64,000 bases of DNA from Capillimicrobium parvum (GTDB lineage: Bacteria; Actinomycetota; Thermoleophilia; Solirubrobacterales; Solirubrobacteraceae), in the NCBI RefSeq assembly GCF_021172045.1, contig NZ_CP087164.1:3658001-3722000 (forward strand), read 5' to 3'. The position numbers and the translations under genes are program-made. This document shows, piece after piece, positions 53,638 to 63,190 of this stretch. Below the pieces are notes generated by a model. The model was not told the DNA's origin and searched no databases. It saw only the letters and a list, made by a program, of their open reading frames with translations. Positions within the stretch are counted from its first letter, which is position 1. Each line of letters starts with the position of its first letter.

Positions 53638-54954
53638 TCATGCGCTCGCTTCTGCGAGACGCCGAACGATTGGAGGGCAGGGTGGGACCGTGCCCGGCCC
53701 TGGCGGGACATCGGGATGATCGGTTGCACGGCGCACCCTTCCACTGGCCATCTGACGGATCAGGAGGCTGACCGCGGCCGCGGCCAGCACTGCCACGGCC
53801 ACGGAGTAGACAAGCGCCGTCTTGTGCAACCCGAAGTGCGATGTTCCGATGCCGGCGATCACTGCCGGAATGCCGGTTGCGAGGTAGCTGACGATGTAGA
53901 TCGCGGTGATGAGCCCCGCCCGGTCGTCGGACGCGGCCCGCGCAACTGTGGATCGGTACGCCCCCACGAACGCTGACCCGAAGCCGAGCCCGGCGAACGC
54001 GGTGCCGACGAAGAGCACCGCTGGCGTGCCCGTCGCAACCGAGGCGAACGTCATCAAGGCGCCGACGATCAGCGTGACGCACCCACCCAGCATCACGCCC
54101 GCCGGACTCTTCCTGGCTACCGCGGCCGAGGCGGCTGCCGCGAACCCGGTGAGCAGGAAGATCAGGGCGCCGCCCCAGAGCAGGTTCTTCGAGTGCAGCA
54201 ACTGCAAGGCCAGCGACGGGCCCAGCGAGAGATAGAGCCCGGCAAGCGCCCACACTCCCACCAGGACCGGGAGCGCCGTGGCAAATTCACGCCTGGTCCC
54301 GTGCGGGACAGTGACATGCGGGCGCAAGGAGCTCACAACGCCAGGGCGCCTTGTTCCCGGTTCTGGGATCTCCACGACAGCGACGATGCCGATGATGAAC
54401 GCCGCAACGAGCAGCCACCAAACCAGGTGGGTCGGCGCCGGCACGTATTGGGCCAACGCGCTCGCGCCGAGTGCCCCGACGGCCTGTCCGCCTGTCGGCG
54501 CCGCGCTGGAGACGACCGGTGTGATGCCGCTGTCGGGCCGCAGGTCGAGCAGGGCGGCACTGGCCGTTCCGGAGATCAGGCCAACGGCGACGCCTTGCAC
54601 CGCGCGACCGGCGAACAGCAGACCAACCCCGTGCGCAAGGAGAAACAAGCCGCACGCGACCGCGCCCAACGAGAGAGCCGCGAGCATGACCGGTCTGCGG
54701 CCCAGGTAGTCCGACGCCGAGCCGAGAAAGACCAGCGTCACCAACAGGACGACGACGTAGACCGTGAACAACAAGGTGAGGGTGGTCGCCGAGAACCGGA
54801 ACTGGACCTGATAGAGCCGGTACAGGGGCGACGCCGCGGCGTTCGTAGCAGCCGCCAAGAGACCGATCGCGGCCACCGCCCAGAACGACACACCTCTCGA
54901 CAGACCTGCTCGCCGGAACCGCTTCTCTGCACCCTCGGTGCTCGGGGCAGACAT
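53638..54954 (-). CDS. MFS transporter
   Basis: 438 residues from ATG 54954 (MSAPSTEGAEKRFRRAGLSR). Twelve hydrophobic segments. The cytoplasmic loop motif is GSASDYLGRRPVMLAALSLG (G-x-x-x-D-x-x-G-R-R). Likely a drug- or metabolite-type exporter. The C-terminus is cytoplasmic and Pro-rich. The 540 bp between it and the ferritin-like gene are a divergent promoter region with no gene seen. Confidence 0.9.
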   Translation of the reverse strand: MSAPSTEGAEKRFRRAGLSRGVSFWAVAAIGLLAAATNAAASPLYRLYQVQFRFSATTLTLLFTVYVVVLLVTLVFLGSASDYLGRRPVMLAALSLGAVACGLFLLAHGVGLLFAGRAVQGVAVGLISGTASAALLDLRPDSGITPVVSSAAPTGGQAVGALGASALAQYVPAPTHLVWWLLVAAFIIGIVAVVEIPEPGTRRPGVVSSLRPHVTVPHGTRREFATALPVLVGVWALAGLYLSLGPSLALQLLHSKNLLWGGALIFLLTGFAAAASAAVARKSPAGVMLGGCVTLIVGALMTFASVATGTPAVLFVGTAFAGLGFGSAFVGAYRSTVARAASDDRAGLITAIYIVSYLATGIPAVIAGIGTSHFGLHKTALVYSVAVAVLAAAAVSLLIRQMASGRVRRATDHPDVPPGPGTVPPCPPIVRRLAEASA

Positions 54955-55494
54955 GGGTGACGGTGCGCGCGATCTCCCGGCGCGGCTCAAGGCCTTGTCC
55001 GCTCGTCGTCGAGAGCTCTCAGCCGGATTGGCCGGGTGCGTGTCGGTGCGCCGAGCTGCATGTGGTCGGGCGCGGCCAGCCTCGGCCCCCGCTCGTTGAT
55101 CACCGAGCCGTCATAACCAGACAGAACACCTTCGGAGGGCGCCGTAGGGGTCAGACGAGTAGCCGTCACGAGCGATCCCCCGGGCTCCGACATGCCAGCC
55201 ACTCTGCATCCAGGCGCGACGCCCACAACCACACGGGCCGATCACACGATCAGCGGTCGCGATGGCGCGCGAGGCGATCGCGGCGGCGGCCGTCTGCCTG
55301 GCGAGCGAGCCCGCGGACTGCCTCCACGGCACCACGCCGACCGTCGGCGGCGGGCGGCTCGCCGTCTGATCGGCCAGCCATATCGCGCAGTAGCACGCCT
55401 TTGTTGAGGCGGACTCCGGCCGCCGCATCATGGAGGCCGTCCTGACCACGAGCGCCGCAGCGCGGCGCTCGCCCGAACTCCGAAGGAGAAGACC

Positions 55495-56577
55495 ATGGAA
55501 GACGTCGAGCAGTCCTGGCGCCTGGCCGACCGCCGATCGTTCCTGCTGAGGGGTGCGGCGGTTGGCGCCGGCGCCATCGGCGTGAGCCGCCTCCTGACCG
55601 CTCCGCCAGCCTCCGCGAGCGGAGGGCTCACGAAGGGGGACATGGCCATTCTCCAGTTCCTCGCCGCGGCCGAACTGCTCGAGGCGGACCTGTGGGAGCA
55701 GTACAACGAGCTCGGCGGGGTCCAGGACAGCGAGCGCCCCGGCGGAACCGGCAACAAGGCCTACACCGCCGCCCTCTCGGTGCTGGACAAGGACATCCCG
55801 CAGTACATCCACGACAACGCCGAGGACGAGCAGAGCCACGCGAGCTTCATCAACGCGTATCTGGAGGCCAACGGAGCGGATCCCATCAACCTGGACAAGT
55901 TCCGCACCGTGCCCGGCAGCAAGGCGACCGGCGCTCGTCAGATCGGCCGCTTGACCAACCTGATGGAGCTGACCATCGACACGAGCTGGTGGACGCGCTA
56001 CCGCAGCGACTCGCAGAATCCGGACCTGGGTGACACCCTCCCGCACGCGGTCCCCGACCTGGCTGTGGGAAAGCACCCGGCGATCCCGCGCAGCGACGAC
56101 GATCTGCGCCCGCGCAAGCACCTGCAGGCGATCGCAAACACGGCCGGCTTCCACTTCGGCACCATCGAGCAGGGCGGCAGCAGCCTGTACGCCTCCCTGG
56201 CGCAGCGAGTGACGAACCCGGAGGTGTTGCGCATCCTGCTGAGCATCGGCCCCACGGAAACGATGCACTTCCAGACGTGGCAGGACAAGGCTGGCAACGC
56301 TCCGCCGCTGACCGATCCCACCACCGGCCTCACGTTCCCCGACCTGAACGCGGGACGGCCGCTGTTCAAGGCCAACCGGATCATGCCCGAGCCGACCCGC
56401 TTCCTCGATCCGAAGTTCCCGCGCTGCTCGATCATCCGCCCCACCAACACCGAGGGCGCTGCCCTTGGCGCGGCGAAGTTCCTGACCGCCATGGGGCTGT
56501 TCCACGGACAGTCGCCCGACTTCTTCGCCGGCGTCCAGGCGCTGGCTGAGGCCGCGGACGCCGCGCAGCGTCAGTAA
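55495..56577 (+). CDS. Tat-exported ferritin-like domain protein
   Basis: 360 residues, MEDVEQSWRLADRRSFLLRG. Twin-arginine signal DRRSFLLRGAAVGAGAIGVS, ending ...PPASASGG. The first part is a ferritin-like four-helix domain (LQFLAAAELLEADLWEQYNE with Glu ligands, then HDNAEDEQSHASFINAYLEA with E..H). A second helical half has PTETMHFQTWQDKAGN. Probably a secreted metal-binding or peroxide-related protein. Strong site GAAGGAGAAG. tatA and tatC follow directly. Confidence 0.87.
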   Translation: MEDVEQSWRLADRRSFLLRGAAVGAGAIGVSRLLTAPPASASGGLTKGDMAILQFLAAAELLEADLWEQYNELGGVQDSERPGGTGNKAYTAALSVLDKDIPQYIHDNAEDEQSHASFINAYLEANGADPINLDKFRTVPGSKATGARQIGRLTNLMELTIDTSWWTRYRSDSQNPDLGDTLPHAVPDLAVGKHPAIPRSDDDLRPRKHLQAIANTAGFHFGTIEQGGSSLYASLAQRVTNPEVLRILLSIGPTETMHFQTWQDKAGNAPPLTDPTTGLTFPDLNAGRPLFKANRIMPEPTRFLDPKFPRCSIIRPTNTEGAALGAAKFLTAMGLFHGQSPDFFAGVQALAEAADAAQRQ

Positions 56578-56685
56578 CGGGCATCGCCGCGAGAAAGAGC
56601 GACGCCGTACCGGGCAATCGCCCAGCTGCTTGACCCGCTCCGGACCGCACACGGTCCGGCAACTTCCCAACCACAAGGACCGCGC

Positions 56686-56895
56686 ATGATCGAGAACATC
56701 CTCAGCCCTACTCATCTCCTCCTGATCTTGGTCGTCGCGCTGATCGTGCTCGGCCCCAAGCGACTGCCGGAGGCAGGCCGCGGGCTTGGTTCTGCGATCC
56801 GCGGCTTCAAGGACTCGCTCTCCACGGCGGAACGTCGCGAGGAGCAGCCCGCGATCCAGCCGTCGCGCGACCCCAATCACACGCCTGGTGCGTAG
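56686..56895 (+). CDS. tatA: TatA-type twin-arginine translocase subunit
   Basis: 69 residues, MIENILSPTHLLLILVVALI. One transmembrane helix, then the hinge VLGPKRLPEAGRGLG and an amphipathic helix (SAIRGFKDSLSTAE), with a charged tail. Same strand, about 110 bp after the Tat substrate gene. Confidence 0.93.
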   Translation: MIENILSPTHLLLILVVALIVLGPKRLPEAGRGLGSAIRGFKDSLSTAERREEQPAIQPSRDPNHTPGA

Positions 56896-56916
56896 GCCGC
56901 TGAGATCACGATCCTG

Positions 56917-57855
56917 ATGGAAGCGTTTCCGCTGCGAGCCGTCGCTCACGACGAGCGCCTCACGCTGACCGAGCATCTCGGCGAGCTGCGAGCACGGCTC
57001 CTGCTGAGCGTGACGGTGTTGGCAGTCCTGTTCGCGGGATGTTTGTGGCAGAGCCGCTCGCTCCTGCACGTGCTCAACGTGCCGTTGGCCCAGATCACGA
57101 TCAGCTCGCCGGCGGAGGGTGCCCGCGGCGAGCTGCCCCAGGCGCTGGCGCGCAGCGCCAGCGCCTTCACCCGGCTCGCGCACGCCTCCTCTCTCGCCCC
57201 GGCCGACCAGCGGGCCGCGCTGAACGCCGCCCGCTCCCTCGGGGCCGCCAGCCAGACGCTCTCGCGCCCCGACGCCCGTGCGCCGATCACGCTCGGGCTC
57301 GGGGAGCCGTTCGCCACCTCGGTCACGGTCGCGTTTGCCTTCGCGTTGCTTCTCGGACTGCCGTTCCTGCTGTTCCAGGCGTGGGCGTTCATCTCACCGG
57401 CGATCGCTCCCGCCGAGCGGCGCGCGGTGCGTCCGCTCCTGTTGTGCGCCCCCGCCCTCTTCGCGATAGGGGTTGCGTTCGCCTACTTCCTGGTCCTTCC
57501 GCCGGCCGTGCGGTTCCTACAGGGGTTCAACCACGGCGCCTTCGATGTCATGGTTCAGGCGCGCGCCTACTACCGCTTCGAGCTCATGACTATGCTCGCG
57601 CTCGGCGCGATGTTCGAGATCCCCGTCGTGCTGCTGGCGCTCGGTCGCGCGGGCATCCTCAGCTCGGCGGCGTTGCGCCGCCATCGCCGGTACGCGATCG
57701 TCGGGCTCTCCGTCCTGGGCGCGCTCCTGCCCGGTACAGACCCCGTGACCACTCTGCTCGAGACGCTGCCGCTCTTCGGCCTCTATGAGGCGACGATCGT
57801 CCTGCTTCGCTTGAGCGAGCACAGACGCGACCGGCAGCAGGCGCTCTCCGCATAA
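56917..57855 (+). CDS. tatC: TatC twin-arginine translocase subunit
   Basis: 312 residues. The N-terminal cytoplasmic LTEHLGELRARLLLSVTVLA (conserved E..LR.R) and six helices are visible, with FLLFQAWAFISPAIAPAERR. Between helices 1 and 2 the external loop is much longer than usual (from about residue 55 to 125, including ARSASAFTRLAHASSLAPAD). 21 bp after tatA. Together with the ferritin-like gene it forms a three-gene Tat cassette. Confidence 0.92.
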   Translation: MEAFPLRAVAHDERLTLTEHLGELRARLLLSVTVLAVLFAGCLWQSRSLLHVLNVPLAQITISSPAEGARGELPQALARSASAFTRLAHASSLAPADQRAALNAARSLGAASQTLSRPDARAPITLGLGEPFATSVTVAFAFALLLGLPFLLFQAWAFISPAIAPAERRAVRPLLLCAPALFAIGVAFAYFLVLPPAVRFLQGFNHGAFDVMVQARAYYRFELMTMLALGAMFEIPVVLLALGRAGILSSAALRRHRRYAIVGLSVLGALLPGTDPVTTLLETLPLFGLYEATIVLLRLSEHRRDRQQALSA

Positions 57856-58129
57856 AGGCGGCTCCCCGTGAGCTCGGCACGGGTGACAGGGGCAGGTCCA
57901 CGGCGCGGCTGCCAAGCCGGCATGGGCACCCGCGACCAGCACGTTCACGATGCTCTCTGTCAGCGGCTGGGCCGACGACTCCAGCGAGCAGGGCGCGGAT
58001 GGCACGTTCCCGGGGACGCGCCCCCGGCCTGGCCGGCGTCGACTCGGGTCATCGGCGACATGCGCGTCGGCGAGGGCGTTCATCCGCCGGCGCGCGGGAG
58101 GTACTTCGCAAGAGCAAAGCCGCGACGGT

Positions 58130-59005
58130 TCACGGAGACCGGCGGATGAGGTCCCGGCACTCTGCCGCGCTCGGGGAGGCCGTACGGGTGAGCACCAGAA
58201 GCGGGCAACGGGCGCTGTGCGCCAGCTGCTGGGAGGTGCTTCCGTGGATCAGACGGCCGATCGGGCCATAGCCGCGCGAGCCAACGACCAGCAGATCGAG
58301 CGACGCGCTGTACAGCGCCAGCTCCTCGGCAGGCTGACCGTAGGCCGCGCGTGGCTCGACGTCACCGAGCGCTGCGATCCGCCGGCGCGCATCCTCGATG
58401 AGGCGCCGTGGCGTGTTATCGGCCGCCCCTGGCCCGAGAAAGGCTTCGGACGGAAGCGACACAGCCTCGAGCGCTGACAGCTTGGCACCGGACGCGGCGG
58501 CGAGCATCCGGGCCACCGACAGCGCGTGTGCACTCTCGGGAGAGCCGTCGTACCCGACGCCGATTTCGCGCAGCGCAGCCGGCTGTCGTGAGTAGTTCGT
58601 CGGCGCGATCGCAATCGAACACGGCGCGCCGTTCAGCGCCGCACTGGTGTCATCTCCGATGAGCACCCGCCCGAGGAGCCCCCGGCGGGATGAACCCACG
58701 ACCACCAGATCGGCGCCGATCATCTCGCAGAGCTCATGCAGGCCGCGTCCCACCGAAGAAGACCCGCGCCAGCGCAGGTGCGCCCCGGCGCCCGTCTCCT
58801 CGCGCACCGTTTGGAGCAACGCCTCGGCACGCTCCGCCTCGACGGCTTCGTACGCCGCGCCGGCGCCGGCGTGGGCGTGGGCACCGCCCGGAGCGACATG
58901 GGCGAGCGTGAGCTCCCCGCCCGCCGCGACCAGCAGCTTGGCGAGCGCTAACGCGTCGCGGCCGCCCTCCCGTCCGTCCACGCCGACAACGATCTGCTTG
59001 AACAT
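58130..59005 (-). CDS. Tandem-domain universal stress protein
   Basis: 291 residues with two UspA domains. The first starts MFKQIVVGVDGREGGRDALA and has VVVGSSRRGLLGRVLIGDDT. The second starts REIGVGYDGSPESAHALSVA and has LVVGSRGYGPIGRLIHGSTS. The G-x2-G-x9-G(S/T) pattern suggests ATP binding. Single-gene unit. The 270 bp downstream up to tatC hold no gene. Confidence 0.93.
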   Translation of the reverse strand: MFKQIVVGVDGREGGRDALALAKLLVAAGGELTLAHVAPGGAHAHAGAGAAYEAVEAERAEALLQTVREETGAGAHLRWRGSSSVGRGLHELCEMIGADLVVVGSSRRGLLGRVLIGDDTSAALNGAPCSIAIAPTNYSRQPAALREIGVGYDGSPESAHALSVARMLAAASGAKLSALEAVSLPSEAFLGPGAADNTPRRLIEDARRRIAALGDVEPRAAYGQPAEELALYSASLDLLVVGSRGYGPIGRLIHGSTSQQLAHSARCPLLVLTRTASPSAAECRDLIRRSP

Positions 59006-59212
59006 CCCGTTTCGCTCCTAACCAATCAGTCTCCCGGTCTGATGGGCGTCATCAATCGCCCTCATCGCCATGCTCGCCCGAGCGCCCCGCGCTGCGAGCG
59101 CCAAACGCGATCACGCGAGTGGGATCACCTCGGCGCGTCCGGTCGACCAGCGACGTGACGTGGCGCCGGGCTGGCGCTCACGGCGGGTCAGTGCGTCCAG
59201 GCCGAGTGTCGT

Positions 59213-60139
59213 TTACCAGCCCTCGGCGATCTGGATGATCGTCTTCCCGGACACCCGAGGAGCGTCGGGGCCGAACGCGGCGGGCGCTTCGGCAAGCGGC
59301 CGCACGGCCCCCACATTCGAAGTCAGTCGGCCGTCGCGCAGCCGCTGCGCGAGCTCGGCGAGCTGGGAACGATCGGCCTCAACGACGAAGAAGATCGCCC
59401 GCCCGTTCTCAGGCTGGATCGTCGGCGGCTCGGCAATGGTGACGAGCGTGCCGCCGGCTCGTACGAGGGCGGTCGAACGCTGAAGGATGTCACCGCCGAT
59501 CACGTCGAGCACCACGTCGGCCTCACCGGCGTCCTCGAGAGGGTCGGCCTCCAAGTCCACAAACTCCTCGACGCCAAGACCGAGCGCACGGTCACGGTCG
59601 CCGGTCCGGCCGGTTCCGATCACGCGAGAGCCAGCCTGACGGGCGAGCTGCACAGCGATCGAACCGACGGCGCCCGCGGCGCCGTGGACCAGCACGGTCT
59701 GGCCGGCGATGAGATGGGCGTGGTCGAACAGGGCCTGCCATGCAGTCAATCCGGAGATCACCGCACCGGCGGCGACGGCATGGTCGACGCCCGTTGGCAG
59801 CGGCGCAAGGTTGCGTGCCTCGATCGCCACGTACTCCGCCAACGCGCCGTTTCGGGTCCAGTCGGCCAGGCCGAACACTCGCTGGCCGACGGTCAGGCCG
59901 GTGGTGCCGAAGCCCAACTCGGCGACGACACCCGATACCTCGTGCCCCGGCACGCTCGGCCTCCGGTCCCGGCCACCGCGATCAGTCCAGGTCCCCTCCC
60001 AGGCCAGCTCCCCACGGGTGAACCCCGCAGCATGCACGCGCAGAACGACGTCGTTCTCGGCGGCGTGCGGGTACGGCAGGTCCGCGAGGGACAGTCCAGC
60101 CAGACCAGCGTCGCGGTCGCGGATGGCGATGGCTTGCAT
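59213..60139 (-). CDS. NADP-dependent quinone-oxidoreductase-like enzyme (copy 3)
   Basis: 308 residues, MQAIAIRDRDAGLAGLSLAD. Same architecture as copies 1 and 2 ([53 protein letters not shown]) but clearly diverged, so an older paralogue. No zinc motif. Confidence 0.9.
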   Translation of the reverse strand: MQAIAIRDRDAGLAGLSLADLPYPHAAENDVVLRVHAAGFTRGELAWEGTWTDRGGRDRRPSVPGHEVSGVVAELGFGTTGLTVGQRVFGLADWTRNGALAEYVAIEARNLAPLPTGVDHAVAAGAVISGLTAWQALFDHAHLIAGQTVLVHGAAGAVGSIAVQLARQAGSRVIGTGRTGDRDRALGLGVEEFVDLEADPLEDAGEADVVLDVIGGDILQRSTALVRAGGTLVTIAEPPTIQPENGRAIFFVVEADRSQLAELAQRLRDGRLTSNVGAVRPLAEAPAAFGPDAPRVSGKTIIQIAEGW

Positions 60140-60233
60140 GGCAGTTTCCTCTCACATGGTGGAGATTCCGTGCCGGTCTGTACAGCAGGTGCGCACAGAT
60201 GACAGCCGTTCACGTGATCAACAGAAGCGCGGA

Positions 60234-61242
60234 CTAGATGAGTCGTTCCACGGCCGGTGAGGGGCCGACGGGCTGGAAGGGGACATAAGCAGCCGGGTCG
60301 AAGTCGGCGGTGCTATCTCGCCAGCGCCGACCCTGGGGGCCTCGATGGACGCCGACCTCGACCTGCTGCTCATTGCGGTGTTCTGCACCGCCGACGATCT
60401 CCTGCCCAAGCGGCCGGCGAACGCCAGGCGGATCGTGACCGATGCGGAGGTCGTCACGCTCGCCGTCGCCCAGCAACTGCTGGGCCTCAACGCCGACGAG
60501 CAGTTCTGCGCCGGGGCCACCCGGCGACTCGGGCATCTGTTTCCGCGACTGCCCAAGCGTCCGGGCTACGTCAAGCGCCGCCAGCGTTTGGCCGACACGA
60601 TCGAAGCGCTGATCGCCGAGTTCGCCGCGCATAGTCCGGGATCGGTCGACGATCTGCTCGTCGTCGACAGCACCCCCGTGGAAGGTGGCCGCTCGATCGA
60701 GACGATGCGCCGCAGCGCGCTCGGTGACGCTGCGGACTACGGCTACTGCGCCAGCCATAGCCGCTTCTTCTGGGGCTTTCGGCTGCATGGCATCTTCGCG
60801 ACCGACGGCACGCCCAGGGCGTTGGCGCTGACCTCGCCGAAGGTCGGCGAGCGCGACGTGTGTCTGCGCATGCTCGACCGCCTCGGCCACCACGGGCCGG
60901 TCACGATCGTCGGCGACAAGGGCTACGCCGGCCGCCAGTTCGAGACTGACGCCGCCGCCCTGGGCGCTGTGGTCGTCCGGCCCCGCCGCAAAGACGAGCC
61001 CGGCCCCCGACCGCATCTCGCGCCGATCCGCCAACGCGTCGAGAGCATCTTCCAGACCGCCAAGCACATGCTCGGCCTTGAACGCCACGGCGCCCGCCAA
61101 CTGCACACGCTGCGCGCACGCCTGGCCGCCAAGTTCCTCGCGTTGACCGCAGCGATCGCCCTCAACCACCGCCTCGGACGACCCCCACGCAACCTCACCG
61201 CCTACTACGCCTGACCACGAACCCGCGGAACGACTCATCTAG
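60234..61242. mobile_element. Complete IS982-type insertion sequence
   Basis: About 1009 bp bounded by 20-bp inverted repeats: CTAGATGAGTCGTTCC at 60234 and its complement GGAACGACTCATCTAG ending at 61242 (19 of 20 positions match over the full arms). One transposase gene is inside. No clear target duplication. The right repeat supplies the stop codon of the integrase. Confidence 0.9.
60345..61214 (+). CDS. IS982-family transposase
   Basis: 289 residues, MDADLDLLLIAVFCTADDLL. DDE core: LLVVDSTPVEGGRS (first Asp), TIVGDKGYAGRQFE (second Asp) and IRQRVESIFQTAKHMLGLER (Glu). Frame intact and both terminal repeats present, so possibly active. Confidence 0.92.
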   Translation: MDADLDLLLIAVFCTADDLLPKRPANARRIVTDAEVVTLAVAQQLLGLNADEQFCAGATRRLGHLFPRLPKRPGYVKRRQRLADTIEALIAEFAAHSPGSVDDLLVVDSTPVEGGRSIETMRRSALGDAADYGYCASHSRFFWGFRLHGIFATDGTPRALALTSPKVGERDVCLRMLDRLGHHGPVTIVGDKGYAGRQFETDAAALGAVVVRPRRKDEPGPRPHLAPIRQRVESIFQTAKHMLGLERHGARQLHTLRARLAAKFLALTAAIALNHRLGRPPRNLTAYYA

Positions 61243-63044
61243 GATTCGACACAACGAGCGATGACGCTGGGTCGATCAGGGTTGCGTAATGGTGCAAGAC
61301 GCAGCATCTTCGGAGGGACCCCAGACGCCACGCAGCATTTTGCGCACGATCCGGCGCGACGGGCACCTACGCGGCTGCTGAGATTGCTGGTGCTCCAGCG
61401 CGGTTCGCGGGTTCTCGCTGAGCAGTCGCGCACCTCGCGCGCCCATTTCGCCGGGATCTCCTCGTCGAGGCGCTCCAGAAGCTGGGAGATGTCCCCGGGA
61501 GCTCGGAAGGCTTCGACCCGCAGTGGCTGCGTCGCCGGCTGCAGAGCGCTGGCTATGCGGCGCGCTAGGTCGGGCTGCGGTGCGTACGCCATGTACTGCT
61601 CGGTGGTCGACAAGCGGTCATGGCGCATCAGCGCCGAGATGGTGCGGACGACGACGCCCTCGCGAGCGAGTCCTGTCCCGAAGCTGTGGCGTGTGTTGTA
61701 CATGGGGATCCGCTTCTGACCGGCCGCCTGCTGAGCCGCTTTGAAGGCGTCGCGGAGCGGTCGATCGCCCGCTGGGTGCCTGAGGACCTCCCGCGTGAAC
61801 ACGTGATCGGTGTCGCCCGTGCAATAGCTGCGTGCCGTCAAAGTCAGCAGAGCATCGCGAAGGCGAGGCGTCATTGGGATCGGCGCCGAATCCGGTGTCT
61901 TCGTGGTGTCGACCGCGTTGCGCACCCAGTTGTCATAGACGCGAATGACGCCGGCGACGAAGTCGACGGCGCCCCACCGCAATCCGAGCGCCTCGCCCGG
62001 CAGCCGCATCCCTGCATGAAATCCACACAGCCAAAACGCCTCCGGGAAGCGCCCTGGCGCCTGCTCGAGCAGACGCGCGACTTCGGCCGGGTCATAGAAG
62101 TCGTCGCGTCGCAGGATCCGTTCACGGTCACCTTTCCTGCTGGTCCGGCGCACGTGGGTCAGTGGGTTTCGGTCGATCCAGCCTTCGCTGCAGCCGAAGT
62201 CCAAGACGGCGCCGAGCAAGTCGCGGTATTTGTTGCGCGTCTGTACAGCGGCGGGGGTGCACCAGAGCCACAGCTCTCTGACACGCAGCTCGACGTGCCA
62301 ACCTTCAGCGCGCAGCGCATCGACCTCGATGCGCGAGACCGGCTTCATGCGCTGTGCTCCCGACGGCACGACTCGGTAGGCGCCCGGGCGCCGGGGCTTC
62401 CACGTGCCGTGCAGCTCATCGGCCAGACGGACGGCCTCTGCCTTGGTTGCTACCTCGATCGGCTGAGAGCCGGCAGGCGCAGCCGTCCAACGTTCGATCC
62501 GGGTCTTGCGGATCGTCTCGCCCTGCTCGCGGAGCTCCTTGGCCCGGTCCACGCCGACGACGCGCTGGGCCTCACAGCCTGCGAGGTACTGCTTGAGCTC
62601 GACGGGGTCGAGGCGATCGACCCGCGTGTCAGCACCGAGATCCCGGAAGAGACGCTCGAAGAGGTTGACGTAGTCGAGTGTCGTGGAGCGCTTCAGTCCG
62701 CGCTCGCCGGCACGCTCTGCAATCCATCCCTCGACAACATGCACGAGCGTGCGCGTCGGCGAGCCGCCGGAGGTCGTGCGCGGCGCCGTGGCGAGGATCT
62801 CGGCGAGAAGCGCCGCCGCGTCCTTCGGTGTCAGATGCTCCTCGGTAGGCCGTGGCCCATCGCCGCTGCGCCAAACGGTCGCGCCGCGCGCGGTTCGCCG
62901 ACCTGAATCCTTGACGTGCGCCGGACCCAGTCGCCGTCCGTGCTTTCCATCAGCGTCGTTCCAATAGGCCCAGAACGCGCGACGGCCGCGTGCGTCAATC
63001 TTGACCTGCGTATGGCCCGTGGGCACCACAGAGGATCGGCTCAC
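61239..63044 (-). CDS. int: Tyrosine-type site-specific integrase, 3' end cut by IS982
   Basis: 601 codons from GTG 63044. An N-terminal arm-binding region runs to about 90, then a core-binding domain (TLVHVVEGWIAERAGERGLK). The catalytic domain has Arg in GFHAGMRLPGEALGLRW (about 345), YNTRHSFGTGLAREGV (about 447), His in LMRHDRLSTTEQYMAYAP and Tyr in the same motif (about 489). The last 50 codons are not family-like, and the TAG at 61241-61239 lies in the IS982 repeat, so the natural C-terminus is lost, though the catalytic part is complete. It reads away from att copy 3, 195 bp distant. Confidence 0.9.
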   Translation of the reverse strand: MSRSSVVPTGHTQVKIDARGRRAFWAYWNDADGKHGRRLGPAHVKDSGRRTARGATVWRSGDGPRPTEEHLTPKDAAALLAEILATAPRTTSGGSPTRTLVHVVEGWIAERAGERGLKRSTTLDYVNLFERLFRDLGADTRVDRLDPVELKQYLAGCEAQRVVGVDRAKELREQGETIRKTRIERWTAAPAGSQPIEVATKAEAVRLADELHGTWKPRRPGAYRVVPSGAQRMKPVSRIEVDALRAEGWHVELRVRELWLWCTPAAVQTRNKYRDLLGAVLDFGCSEGWIDRNPLTHVRRTSRKGDRERILRRDDFYDPAEVARLLEQAPGRFPEAFWLCGFHAGMRLPGEALGLRWGAVDFVAGVIRVYDNWVRNAVDTTKTPDSAPIPMTPRLRDALLTLTARSYCTGDTDHVFTREVLRHPAGDRPLRDAFKAAQQAAGQKRIPMYNTRHSFGTGLAREGVVVRTISALMRHDRLSTTEQYMAYAPQPDLARRIASALQPATQPLRVEAFRAPGDISQLLERLDEEIPAKWAREVRDCSARTREPRWSTSNLSSRVGARRAGSCAKCCVASGVPPKMLRLAPLRNPDRPSVIARCVES

Positions 63045-63190
63045 GCGTCCGTTGGCTGGCGTCTCCGTGCCATCACGAGACGTTGTCGGCGGCTGCGGTG
63101 CGATGCCGAAGACCCTACGCCGCCGAATGGACAGATTTCCCTACGATTTCCCCAACAGTCGTTGGAGGCCCGATTCAGGCGCGAGTGTTG

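Noticed and set aside
53380-53720. Possible decayed TetR-like or helical gene
   Set aside because: A single helical stretch is visible but no helix-turn-helix or start could be supported.
55111-57183. 690-codon leftward frame over the Tat cassette
   Set aside because: Antisense shadow of the ferritin-like protein, tatA and tatC; low-complexity Arg/Gln composition and no motif.
60234-61238. Leftward 334-codon frame inside IS982
   Set aside because: Antisense to the clear IS982 transposase.
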